Shown here: positions 12,415-22,989 of the stretch, in pieces | Layout: every line of letters begins with the position of its first letter | Numbering within the stretch: position 1 is the first letter of the stretch | DNA from: Zhengitettix transpicula | Taxonomy: Eukaryota > Arthropoda > Insecta > Orthoptera > Tetrigidae | NCBI GenBank assembly: GCA_037074705.1 | Contig: CM073596.1 | Span: 10,558,001 to 10,622,000 of the forward strand | DNA length: 64,000 bases | Reading direction: 5' to 3' | The notes under the pieces: generated by a model | The model's database searches: none | What the model saw: the letters and a program-made list of their open reading frames with translations, nothing else | What the model was told of the DNA's origin: nothing | Translations under genes and position numbers: made by a program

Positions 12415-13146
12415 CTAGCTGTCCAGCGTTGCCCGGTCATTTATCCATAACCCCCGACTTTACTTGAATCTAGGTAGCTTTTCCGTTATTTTTAAATAAA
12501 GCAACTCGACTCAGATCCCTAAATGTGTTCACCGCCCATTCCGAAGGGGGTTGAACTCAATAACCCTGAAATAATTTCATTTGACGAATATTTCGCCGTT
12601 TGAAAATATTAGAAAATTTCCACCCCCGCTACTGTGGGTTAAACAACAAAAATTTATTCCACGCAAAAATCGGCCCGTTACATTCTTTGAAATTTAACAG
12701 GTTCTACCCTCACCCCCCCCCCCCGCCGATGGGGGTTAAGTGCCCAATTAAATATCATAATTTCACTCACCGACATCCATAACCCTGGATTTGACTCTAA
12801 TCTCGGTTGTATTCGCGTTATTTTCTTGTAACGCCCGTCCACCGCCACACATAAAGGTGTTACTTTCGCATGCCGTAAGGGGTTGGTTGATAACTCAGAT
12901 AACATCGGTAGAATTACTATTAAATCTCTTTGACTACTAAAAATATTTATCCGACTCAAATATCGGTTGTTTTAGTATGCTTGAATAGTTTCAACCCCGT
13001 CCACCCCTGTTCCTGGGGGTGGTAGACGTGTCTCACCCCAATGGTGTTTCTTTCCTGGTCTCAAAGAAAAAGTGTACTACATTTGGTGAAATTTGCTTGG
13101 TTTGTATAAGGAACATACAAACAAACACACTGATTTATTTATTAGA
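12415..13146 (-). mobile_element. Long-family Helitron-like element, internally shortened
   Basis: The plus-strand left edge CTAGCTGTCCAGCGTTGCCC is the reverse complement of the 3' end (hairpin, then CTAG). The right edge is the 5' end: on the minus strand it reads TCTAATAAATAAAT, then GTTTGTTTGTATGTTCC. Between them are the family landmarks GGGGTTGAACTC, CACTCACCGACATCCATAAC and TTTTCTTGTAACGC, plus a poly-C/G-rich segment near 12709-12722. It is about half the length of the 42.45 and 55.47 kb copies. No RepHel protein is encoded. Confidence 0.65.
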
Positions 13147-13394
13147 CTGGCTGGGTGCTTTCTCATGTATTTATTTATATAAAAACGAAAAAGTATTTAA
13201 TTCTATGTTAATCTTTAGTCAACAAGAGGTTTAACGTAAATATAAATGTTCCTTGTTCCGTACATACTTTCGACCAATAATGCATTAATTGAACAGCTAT
13301 AAAATACATTATTACATCAATACCAACAAACATATGTCAGAATTTGTTTACCAATAGAATACTTGAATATACTCCTTGAGTATTGAAGGATATA
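13147..13394 (-). mobile_element. Short-family Helitron-like 3' fragment, abutting the previous copy
   Basis: It starts CTGGCTGGGTGC immediately after the 5' TC of the preceding element. It then matches the 34.28 kb copy: TATTTATATAAAAACG, AAGTATTTAATTCT, AATCTTTAGTCAA and ATACTCCTTGAGTATT. The hairpin is eroded. It ends where LTR-derived sequence begins. Confidence 0.5.
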
Positions 13395-13640
13395 ACTGAC
13401 CCTCCAAACGTTCTTCTCAGCCTCCCAAAACGTACTCATCAGGCTCCCACAGCAACACTGAATGTTTTCCGCCAAAGTTGTGTGTGCGCACACTGTTCAA
13501 CAAGGATGCGTAGCAACCATTGCAGACTCTGCATTCTTGCGCCACACTGACTGTTGTTTACAATTCTCCGGCCTCCAAGTTACGCCGACAATAACTAAAA
13601 GAAAAAAATGTTCATTACGAATAGTTGATCTCTACAATAT
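13395..13640 (-). mobile_element. Partial LTR (family B)
   Basis: This matches 38055-38285 closely by eye. Shared landmarks are CCCTCCAAACGTTCT, CTCAGCCTCCCAAAACG, TGAATGTTTTCCGCCAAAGT, GATGCGTAGCAACCATT and ACAATAACTAAAAGAAA. On the minus strand the inferred 5' edge is TGTAGAGATCAAC at about 13636. Only the 5' part of the LTR is present. Confidence 0.6.
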
Positions 13641-14524
13641 ATTTTTATAGATATGTACGTATAAATTCCCTTCAAACGTGAATATTTTTACTAACGCGAA
13701 TAAGACAAGTCATTCATTAATCATAAAAATTTATGAAGTAATTTAAAACGTCCTCAGTTAGGGATGAAACGGTGTTTATTAAATTATAATGTTTAAATTT
13801 TGATAATAAATTTTCTAACACTTTTTCCGTTGTTTTTTCACATTTATGTAATTATAAGTCAGAATAATATAACTGTTAAATTAGAGGCTATCCAAAAATT
13901 GTCCAAAAGTTAAAAAATCGTGATGGTGCCTAAGGAAAATCTGATTTCCTAATTTATGACCTATTTAAGGTTATGTTGTTATTGCCGCCGCTGCAGCTTC
14001 TTACTGCTAGTATATCACGGGCTAATCTTTGCAACCTTGCATAATTATTGCGGCGGTTTCGCGTTCAAAGAAATTGTCGTAGGGGAAACGAAAGAAAACC
14101 ACTGATTCTTCCAGTTTAGTTTCTGTTCAACTTTACTTAAAGTTCCTTTTACCCTCTCAACAACAGAAACTGACCCCTGATATATTTTTTTTGTGTAAAG
14201 GATAACAACCCCTCGTGATCCTGTCTAGGGTCAGGTAGGAATGTTAACCTTGTTAGTCAAAGTTGGGTGCCACCGTTATACATATATATTTCCTTTCTCC
14301 CCAACACATTTTATGTAACGATAACTGGAAACACTTTTTATAGGGGATGGTTCGCACCACCACGTAGAGAGCGAGGACCGTAGGTATGTTTCGAGGTGGT
14401 AGGTGGCACGTTTCATCGTAAAGTTAACTTTCGTGCGAAAACTGTTTCCACAAAGGGGATGGGGACAGGGGGTTGCGAGGGGGGCGTGGGCGGATAATTT
14501 GCGTAACGCTCCAGCTATTCGCTG
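13641..14524. other. Non-coding stretch
   Basis: AT-rich DNA with a GC-richer patch after 14340. No domain-bearing open frame or repeat was recognised. Confidence 0.5.
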
Positions 14525-15218
14525 GAAATACGAGAGAGAGACGCAGGGAAAGTCACAATGAAACACGTGAAGTTAATTTCAGCCTCGCCATTTCCCATTC
14601 ACCCTTCCCCTATTATTTAGCTGATGAATAAAAACCAGTCACGTCATTGTCTACATACTCATTAACGTCAATCACGTCAATTTTTCCCCATCTCCATTTT
14701 TTATTATTATTAGTGAGCCAACAGTTTGATGGTTTGAGTTTTAACACGTGTAAATTCTCACTCGAGAAAGGCAGGCTTGCTCTCCTCTCCGCATCCCCCA
14801 TTTCAAGTCGTTCCTATATGCTATTTAAACGGGTAATGACACAAACGTGCATGTTCCAGTTTGTCGCAGTCAGATATACAGCCGTATGAGCAAAAATAAT
14901 TAATAACGTATTGGAACAGTCGGCCAGCTGCCTCCTAAACTTGTTGAGACACGGAGAAAGGAGTGCTGCGTCCCTACTGCAAATACGCCATCCGAAGGGC
15001 GTGGGAAAAGCACCTAATACCCGACGTACCTGATGCAGGTTTCCTAGGGTTTATCCTGCATCACTTTTAGGCGAATGCCAGGTAGGATCCTTAAACTAGA
15101 CCCCGGGGGCCCAAGTTAGCACTTTCCTACCTTCCTTCTCCCATCCGCATCCTCGATTTCAAATCCCTTCCTATGCTATTAAAGGGGAGTTGCCACCACA
15201 TGTAGTCTGTTACTCTAA
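14525..15218 (+). repeat. Composite dispersed repeat, copy 1
   Basis: Two joined blocks are seen. Block 1 (14525-14905) contains AACCAGTCACGTCATTGTC, GTTTGAGTTTTAACACGTG and GCATCCCCCATTTCAAGTCG. Block 2 (14906-15218) is the 3' part of the 555 bp repeat, with CGGCCAGCTGCCTCCTAAAC, GGAAAAGCACCTAATACCCG and TATTAAAGGGGAGTTGCC. The whole composite recurs inverted at about 21740-22425. Both blocks contain a related module (ATCCSCNATTTCAARTC, then TATGCTATTWAA), so the composite resembles a head-to-tail dimer. Confidence 0.8.
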
Positions 15219-15299
15219 AAAATTACTTAGCAACAGAAAAAATTACTCTAATAAGTGAAATGAGTACACATTATAGAAGTGTTGGGGAAAAGAAAATTG

Positions 15300-15392
15300 T
15301 TGAACGGTCAGGATTGAGAAAATCTTGACCGATCATCGATTCCAGGACCTCTCCACGTAGTGATCTTAACCATCTGAGCTAACATACCTCCG
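15300..15392 (-). repeat. tRNA-like SINE head
   Basis: On the minus strand GGAGGTATGTTAGCTCAGATG matches a tRNA 5' arm with a pol III A box. It is followed by TGGTTAAGATC and, after a short gap, by TGGAATCGATGATC, which could be a damaged B box. It is not a functional tRNA gene: the anticodon arm and acceptor stem do not close. It ends exactly where Helitron sequence begins at about 15393. Confidence 0.5.
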
Positions 15393-15959
15393 AATAGAAT
15401 ACTCAAATATACTCCTTGAGTATTGCAGGATATAATTGGATCGCAGTATTCAGACATTAGGAAAGATTAAGTTTATGAAATTGTTAGCTACTTAAATAAT
15501 GTAAACAAATAGTCGCCATATTGGAGTCACTAATATGGCACGAAAATTAACTTATATTTTCGGGAAGGATCGTAAATTATTTCGTATTGTTTTCTTATTA
15601 TTATCAATCTATGGAGTATTGCTCTATAAAGCTATACTTTTCATTCACGGAATATATTTCAGCTTTATTACATTACGGAAAAAGGAACTATTTCCTTTGT
15701 TCGTCGCGTAACGTCTCTCTTCGTCGCGTGACGTCAATGGCGCGCAGTAATTTAACACAAAATTATCACGATTTTTAATTATATTTCTCGCTTATGTTTA
15801 TGCTAGGGGTTTTTCACTCCCACAATACCGTTTCTCGAGGTTTGAAGAATATGTGTACCACTTTTTGTGGCAATCTGTCCACGCGTTTAAATTTGTATAT
15901 AATATATGGTAAATACATACATACATACAATTAACATCCTTTTTTATTATACAGTTTCA
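15393..15959 (-). mobile_element. Short-family Helitron-like element lacking its 3' end
   Basis: The minus strand starts at about 15958 with TGTATAATAAAAAAGGATG, a (GTAT)n stretch, then ACGCGTGGACAGATTGCC, ACACATATTCTTCAAAC, a GTGGGAGTGAAAAACCCC block, ATTTAACACAAAATTA read from the plus strand, and a CpG-rich ACGTCACGCGACG block. This order matches the copies at 34.28 and 57.95 kb. The 3' hairpin is absent, and a tRNA-like SINE stands in its place. Confidence 0.65.
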
Positions 15960-16997
15960 TATTAATTAAAACTTGATGTACAAATTATATTAATAAATTA
16001 AGAGTTTAGTATAACAATTTTCCGCGTCGTTTTAACATATGTCGTCGACCTATTGGCTCTAATTACAGGTCGTCCTGTCGAGGTGAACGTGCTTTACCCG
16101 CCATCTAGGCTAGACAAGGAGTAATCTGCGACTTTGCGGCTTTTAGGGAATTGGGGAGCGGTGCGGCGGAATTCTCACACCCTTCCCTTCTATTATCTCA
16201 AGCAAGAGCGAACGTCTGGGGCCGGGTTTCTATAGCTGAAGGGGTGAGGGTTGATAACTACCCTGATTATTACACCCTCCCAGTTTCCCCCCCTCCCGGG
16301 AGGCTTTACATACTAATGTAATATATTCCGGGAGATTTGCATAGACGCGCACACTAACACACACAGGGTTAGAGAGAGAGAGAGAGAGAGGAGCCGTTAT
16401 CTGCCGTGAGCTAATGTCGCTCAAAACTGCCCCCCCCCCCCGCTCCACCCTCCCACTCGCCCCTCTATCCCGCCTTTCACTTGGCTGCATCGGGTGGGGG
16501 TAGGAACAGCACTGACCGTCTGCTTTTCCCACAGATATCAGCCCCGGTTAATCCCCTACCACAAGCGCAGGACCGTCCCCAATCGCAACATCAAAGTTTA
16601 ATACTTCAACGGAACTAATTTATTTATCTGAGAATAGGAATTCTTCTGGAAACGAGTAAGACTTTAAAAATAATTATTTATATATATAATTTTTAAAGCT
16701 GCGAACGTTTCTACTCGGGTGGATTAAATGTCCATGTCTATAAGGACTGGTACTGTTCCTTAATCCAAGAAAAAAAAGTAGAGGGGATTTTTAACCCTTC
16801 AATGCATGATTTTTTGAGCTAAATTTTAATACGTATTTTCGTGAATAAAATACGAAAAAAATAACCAAAAAATACCTAACGTGATCTAAGTAAATATTCC
16901 TCCATATTTAAAGTAAAATTAGGTTTCATTTATCAATCAATCAGATTTACTGACAATTATTATTTTAGTGCAATTATAATACGCTTAGAATGACGCT
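15960..16997. other. Non-coding stretch with simple repeats
   Basis: It holds an (AG)n tract at about 16370-16391, a poly-C run at about 16431-16441, and (AT)-rich DNA near 16680. Short open frames have no domains. Confidence 0.6.
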
Positions 16998-17703
16998 TAA
17001 ATTTTTTCTTGAAAGAGAAATGAAAAAAAACACAGAAAATAAATATTCTGAAGTTGACTGGCGGGTAGAAAAATCTGGCTTAAGGGATTGACTCAAGTAA
17101 AACTAGGAACAGCATGTTTCAACCTGTCCACGGATGCCAAAATATTTCACATTTCCTTAAGTGCATGTTGTTTCAAATCTGCATCGCAAATTAGCTCTCT
17201 TAGAAACCAACAGACGCCTGAGGGGTGATAAAAGTTGTGTTGCATTTATGCTAAATAAATATAAATATAATAGTCAATAATTAAGAATTGCAAATTAATA
17301 TTGCAAAATCGTAAATTATGGAAGTAAATAAAAATAAGGTAGAGACATTAAATTTTTTCTTGAAAGAAAAACGAAAAAAAAAATACATAAAATTAATATT
17401 CTGAATTTGACCGGCGGGTAGAAAAACTGGCCTTACGGAGTTGACAGACGTGAAACTAGGAAAAGCATGTTTCAACCTGTCCACGGATGCCAAAAATTTC
17501 ACATTTCCTTAAGTGCATGTTGTTTCAAATCTGCATCGCAAATTAGCTCACTTAGAAACCAACAGACGCCTGCGGGGTGATACTAAAAGTTGTGTTGCAT
17601 TTATGCTAAATAAATATAAATATAACAGTCAATAATTAAGAATTGCAAATTAATATTGCAAAGTCGTAAATTATGGAAGTAAATAAAAATAAGGTACAGA
17701 CAT
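16998..17703. repeat. Tandem duplication, two copies of ~353 bp
   Basis: Copy 1 is about 16998-17348 and copy 2 about 17349-17703. Anchors TAAATTTTTTCTTGAAAG, ACCTGTCCACGGATGCC and TTAAGAATTGCAAATTAAT are offset by 351, 353 and 355 bp. Differences are scattered substitutions and short indels. No gene was seen in the unit. Confidence 0.9.
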
Positions 17704-18930
17704 TACGAGTAGCGGAAGGAAATAAAGAATCATTGATAATTAAATTCGTGGTTGCTGAAGATTGGAAGATCTCAACACAGATCAAGGGACAGAATAATTA
17801 TAGTAATGGAAAAAATCAGTAAGAAATATAAATTATTTTTAATATGAATGTGAAAATATGAATAATTTTGGCCGTTATATGTCAAATTGCTTTTTATGTT
17901 CATTGATTCTAATTTTTATAGAGCGTCTCGTTTGACCTATATAACAAGCACTGCCATCTAAACAACATTTTATTTTGTTTACATAACTTTAATTTTGATT
18001 TCAATATTTATGGTTAAATTTAAATTAATGGAACGTTTTAAAAAATACCACAATTATTAAACGAGTCAACGGTTTCTATTAAAAATTTTGTAAACATTTT
18101 TTTGATGCTAAAAATAAATAATTTCCAAATTCTGAAAATAATTAGAAAAAAACTTGAAACTCATTACAATAAAATAAAAAGAATCATGTTAAGAGTTTTC
18201 TCGACCATATTATTACTTAAAAAATTTTAATTGATAAAAAGATTGGTTAAATGCTGTGTTACGTGTGGTTACATCGACGGTGGGAAAGAGAAAATATAGA
18301 GGTTTTAGATAGGTGTATATGGAGAAATATGTAGAATATAACATGGGTAGGTAGAAGAATAGGAGAGTAAAAAATTCAGTTAAATAGAAAGTATGAAAAG
18401 AAAAACGAAGTGCAGACGAAACAGATATCAGTGAAAGGATACAATTAAGTTAGGATATTACAAAAAAATAATACAAACATGCCATTTTGCACAACAGAAA
18501 ATGATGAAGACAGAACATCATTAACATCAAATAATCTCTAATGGCTACTAATGAAACAGAAAAACACTACGTAACCTTCAATTAGGTGAACATAATTGTT
18601 GAAAAAGGCGAGACGATAAGAGAGAAAATAAATGTATTCATGAATGTTTGAAATTTGATTTATAAAGTATAAAATTAATAATAATGATAAATGGGTTGTG
18701 AATAAAAATTCGCTCAGTTAGTTAATCTGTCTTTAACCGTCTTTAGTTTTTTCTACTTTACGGCGACAAAGTCGTTTCGTGACAGGTGCCTGCTAGCCGT
18801 GATGACGTCACGCGTGACGTCGAACATGGTCACACTTTAGTTGCTTAGATCTCCGTAATTATGAGTTTGCAAGAAAAAATGTGTTGCTAGTAATTTTTAT
18901 AATTCTCATTAATAGCTATAAATAATTTTA
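17704..18930. other. AT-rich non-coding stretch
   Basis: No convincing gene. Around 18240-18560 a purine-rich segment vaguely recalls the C-terminal region of decayed LINEs, but I could not support a frame. A CpG-containing patch lies near 18760-18830. Confidence 0.45.
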
Positions 18931-18976
18931 TATATATATATATACATACATACATAATATATATATATATATATAT
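18931..18976. repeat. (AT)n tract that holds an LTR insertion
   Basis: (AT)n, interrupted by ACATACATACATA, directly precedes the LTR edge at 18977. A second (AT)n follows the other LTR edge at 20504-20548. Confidence 0.9.
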
Positions 18977-20500
18977 TGTAATAAATAACAAATTAGGGTT
19001 AATTAAAGGAATCAATTAACAAAATTTACTTAGCTTAAAAGGAATTTATTATTGTTGATAAAATTTTACAATTTACAAAACCTATTTTCATGACGAATTT
19101 CATCCATTTAAACAAATACTTTAATTTTCCTTATTAATTCGCGGCATCTTTGAACATACAGTTCTTATATCATTACAATTCAAATTCGTCGAATCACTTA
19201 TCTCAGAATCACTACTGGGTTTGATAATTAGAAAAAAATCAATGTTTAAACTGTGAATTAACAATTCAAATGTAAAAATGTTAACCTAAAAGAATATGAA
19301 AATAAGCGAAAAGAAAGCTGAACGCAATGAGAACTGAACGAAATCTGTCTCTATCCTTTTAATTATCGTTTACAATTTATATCAAAGTTTTGATTACTCA
19401 CGGACCGTCTGTCTGGTTCCAGATCTCTCTCTTGTATCTTGAACACTACCACACTAAAAGGCTATATTTGCACTGACTCTACTTCATTGCAATTTTAATA
19501 CACTCGATTGAATTTCTCGTCCTCAGCTATCTGGAACCTCGGATGAGCCTCCCCTTTCTGGTCTCCTAGCGGGTGCCGGATTCCTCAATGCGAAAATTGT
19601 TCCATCAGCGTGAAGCAACCAATTGCTTCCCCGTTTGCAAATTGTTATGAAAATCTCTCCGTACAACTATTTGCTTGCTTCCATACAGGAACTCGCGGTT
19701 TGCAATTTATATTTTCAGATTTTACTGTTTGATACTGTATTATATCTCTCGTATTCAGATTTTAGCCTCCTTCTCATATCATTGCCGATTCCAGACTGAA
19801 TTCCTTTAGGGATGTGTGAGGTCTGCAAAGGCTATTCTCTCGCAGGAGGGATGTTTCTTTCGCAGGCAGAACCTTGTAGGAGAGATACGAAGGGGCTATC
19901 ATTGTGGATGCCTTTTCCTCTCCGTTTTTGAACTAAGATTCCCACAAGCCGAGGCACCTCGGCCTGTTCTGAGAGGTGTATGTTACGGGATCACACACCT
20001 TGGGCATACGGTAAGATTTGTCCTCTATTCCCATTGGAATAGTCGGCCAGCTGCCTCCTAAATTGGTCGAGGCACGGAGAAGGGAATGCTGCGTCCCCAC
20101 AGCAAACTCCTCTCCCGCTATCGGAAGGGCGTGGGACAAGTACCCAATACCCGACCTACCGGATGCAGGTTTTTCTAGGGGTTTCCCTGCATTACTTTTA
20201 GGCGATGCCGGGTAGGATCTTTAAAATATAGCTCTGGGTTAACCCTCTAGTTAACCCTTGGTTACCTTCCTCTACCCTTCCGCATCCTCCCTTCCTATGC
20301 TATTAAATGGGAGTTGCCTACATGTGGATTACCCTCATGTAACCTGTTGCCCTAAAACAAAGTGAATTCCTTTCGCGCGCGCATTTCCCATTTCGGCTTT
20401 CAACAAAGCAACAGAGCTCGGCGCCATTGTTGCTTTGGAAGCTCCTGCCGCTACAATTCAATTTATGTTAAAACAATTAATGGCCAAATTAATAGGCATT

Positions 20501-20503
<3 letters not shown>
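18977..20503 (-). mobile_element. Solo LTR (family A) split by a nested 555 bp repeat
   Basis: On the plus strand the element reads TGTAATAAATAAC at the left and ends GGCATTACA at the right, with (AT)n outside both ends. By comparison with 38293-39287, whose 3' end is followed by a primer-binding site, this copy is in minus orientation (5' TGTAATGCC, 3' TTATTACA). Without the nested insert and its duplicated target it is about 961 bp, close to the 972 bp copy at 45704. No internal retrotransposon region adjoins it, so it looks like a solo LTR. The nested repeat is annotated separately. Confidence 0.75.
19808..20362 (+). mobile_element. 555 bp retroposon-like repeat with 11 bp target-site duplication
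   Basis: It is bounded by the direct repeat TGAATTCCTTT at 19797-19807 and 20363-20373. This fixes its length at 555 bp and shows that it inserted into the LTR. The 3' end is A-rich (CCCTAAAACAAAG), as in SINE- or LINE-derived retroposons. Diagnostic blocks are TTGGGCATACGGTAAGATTT, CGGCCAGCTGCCTCCTAAAT, GGAAGGGCGTGGGACAAGTA, GATGCAGGTTTTTCTAGGGG and TGCTATTAAATGGGAGTTGC. Related copies lie at 10.4, 14.9, 21.7, 49.6, 54.1 and 58.8 kb. I see no convincing pol III promoter and no protein. Its class is unknown. Confidence 0.8.

Positions 20504-20548
<45 letters not shown>
20504..20548. repeat. (AT)n microsatellite
   Basis: Uninterrupted (AT)n directly after the LTR end, followed by GTATGTATATTC. 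Confidence 0.95.
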
Positions 20549-20557
<9 letters not shown>

Positions 20558-21300
20558 ATTCTATCTATTGAGAAAACTAATAAATAAATAATCAATTTTT
20601 GCAAAATACTTGAACCTGTTGAGGTCACAAAATAATCGACAGAGCGTGGTTTAATATTACTTTAATAAATTATTTTTTCTGACTTAAAATTGGCTCATGG
20701 TTATTTATTTAATAGTTTTAATGTCAACAAATTTTAAAAGTTATTCTGTATATCCCGAACACCAGTCAAAAAATAATTGTCCAATAAATCAGTTGGGAAG
20801 CTACTTCAAATAAATTCAAATACAGAAAACACTACGTTTCGCCCCTTAATTTTGGATTTATTCAGGTGAACGTCATAGTAGTTGAAGGATGAAACTGGAA
20901 TGATGTATTCGGGTCAAAATTTTTTTTAGAATTTTTGTATTAATTTGATTGTTTTAACTGCGAAAAAAGCTTCAATTAGACACTTGCAAATCATATTCTA
21001 TATAAAATTTAAAAATTTGAATAAATACTTAAATTTCGTTGTGTAGGTTCAGTGGCAGGTACAACATACAAAGGCTTTGCATTTTAGAGATTTTTTTTTT
21101 CTGTGCTTGTTAGACTATCTTCCTCTTAGTTTTTCCCTTTCATCCGCGAGTGTGGTGGTTAAGGTTTTTATTTTTAAACGGTTTTTCTACAACGTTCCTG
21201 GCTACTAGAGTTGCGTAATGGTTACTACTGTAGCAATGTGCATGCCTCATATATCATTCTCTGTTATCCCTCAGTCTCCACTTCCACTCACGTGGATGTT
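20549..21300. other. Non-coding stretch with a hammerhead-like segment
   Basis: AT-rich DNA without a gene. At about 20833-20872 the minus strand reads CACCTGAATAAATCC, then GGGGCGAAACGTAGTG. This has the order CTGAnnA, hairpin, GAAAC of hammerhead-like motifs, with a divergent first block. Confidence 0.4.
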
Positions 21301-21386
21301 CTCTCTCTCTCTCTCTCTCTCTCTGTTAGTGTGTGTGTGTGTGTGTTGGAGAGTCCCGGGATCAATACCGGAGCCAGGTCCTTTGC
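21301..21386 (-). repeat. Simple repeat next to a B-box-like motif
   Basis: A (CT)n tract (about 21301-21322) and a (GT)n tract (about 21330-21345) are followed by DNA whose minus strand reads CCGGTATTGATCCCGGGA. That resembles a pol III B box with its flank, as at the end of a SINE. No A box was found, so this is tentative. Confidence 0.35.
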
Positions 21387-21739
21387 ACACTGTCGGCTAA
21401 CAGGATAATACAGACACATACACTAATAATAATAATACCAAACACTTTCCTACATTCAGCGAATAACCCCATAAGAAAATTACGCTATGTCATAGAAAGT
21501 AGAAAAAAGTCACGACGTTCCGAAATAATAATTTTAATTTTTTTTAATCTTCCTATTCCTGCTGAAAACTGAATATTTAGTACCAAAAAAATATTATCTT
21601 TCTTAACCGGCATAACAACTCCTTTATTAACCTTAGTCTCCTGCTTCCATCTGTTCCTATATACAGCCTTTAACCCACCATGCATTTTTTTTCAGAGTTG
21701 TTAGGCCCTACGAAGCTCCATCCAGCCATTTTTTTTCGG

Positions 21740-22425
21740 AGTAACAGGCTGAATGATGGTAATACACGTGGTGGCAACTCCCCTTTAATAGCATAGGAAG
21801 GGATTTGAAATGGAGGACACGGAAGGGCAGAGGAAGGTTGCCAAGGGCTAACTAGGGTCATTGTTTAAGGATCCTACCCGGAACTCGCCAAAAGTGATGC
21901 AGGACAAACCCTAGAAAACTGCATCAGGTAGGTCTGGCATTGGGTGCTTGTCACACGCCCTTCTGATGGCGGATTTGCTGTAGGGACGCAGCATTCCGTT
22001 CAAAGAAGTCTCGACCAGTTTAGGAGGCAGCTGGCCGACTGTTCCGATACGTTATTAATTTTTTTTGCTGATACGGCTGTATATTTGATTGCGGGAAACT
22101 TGTACATGCACGTTTGTGTCATTCCCCGTTTAAATAGCATATAGGAACGGCTTGAAATTGGGGATGCGGAGCAGAGAGCGAGCCTTTCCTTTCTCCAGGG
22201 AGAATTTACACGTGTGAAAACTCAAACCATCTAACTGTTGGCTTACTAATAATAAAAAAAGGAGATGGGGCAGAATTTGACGTTATTGACGTTAATGAGT
22301 ATGTAAACAATGACGTGACTGGATTTTATTCATCAGCTAAATAATAGGGGAAGGGTGAATGGGAAATGACGAGACTAAAATTAAATTCATGTGAGTTTCC
22401 CTGCGTTTCTCTCTCATATTTTTAG
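21740..22425 (-). repeat. Composite dispersed repeat, copy 2 (inverted relative to copy 1)
   Basis: From the left it carries GGCAACTCCCCTTTAATAGC, ATAGGAAGGGATTTGAAATG, GGAGGCAGCTGGCCGACTG, TGCACGTTTGTGTCATT, AATTTACACGTGTGAAAACT and TGACGTTATTGACGTTAATG. These are the reverse complement of 14525-15218, in mirrored order. The two copies face each other across about 6.5 kb. Confidence 0.8.
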
Positions 22426-22989
22426 TTTTTGGGAGGCAGCCCGTCTACGCTTGATAACCAATAATTTTAGAAATACTATTTTAAGGTCCGTTCTTAATTA
22501 CAACAAACATGTACTTGAAGGCCAATTAGAAGAATGGAGAGGGTACAAATAAGTACGAAACGTAGTCGCTGTTCACTAGTTAAAAAATTATTTGAAGAAT
22601 AAAAAAATTAATAATCAAATAATTAACAGATTTAAAGATTACAGAGGTATATTTTTTCAATAGCATTTTAAATGTTGTATGTATATGAATAATCAAAATA
22701 TGGTAAAAAAATTATATTTCTAGTATTGGTCTTTTGACGAACAACAGTTTTTTATTATTAAAATGTAATTAATTCGAAGATTAATGAATTTGACAATAAA
22801 ATCAACAGGATAATAATTTGAACACATAGTTAAGATTATCATTATGATGTGATATATCAAACAATAAAGCTTTGGCAATAGAATTAAAAAGCATAGCCTT
22901 TTTTTGATTAATTTGATGATTAGATAAAAAATTAAAACTTTATCTGAATAAGTAGATTTATGAAATATATTAAAATCTTTTAATTGCTT
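22426..22989. other. AT-rich stretch before the Penelope-like fragment
   Basis: No gene is supported. The last 250 bp may be the decayed linker between RT and endonuclease of the Penelope-like element that follows, judged only by position and broken plus-strand frames. Confidence 0.35.

Noticed and set aside
11797..12450. Open frame of 217 codons on the plus strand
   Set aside because: Low-complexity composition in a C/T-rich strand, no domain, and it runs into a Helitron-like terminus. It is likely a chance frame.
18240..18560. Possible C-terminal LINE remnant
   Set aside because: Only vague WxDR-like strings across several frameshifts. I could not sustain an alignment.
20300..21400. CRISPR-like array because of regular short repeats
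   Set aside because: The repeats are plain (AT)n, (CT)n and (GT)n microsatellites. The setting is a eukaryotic genome.
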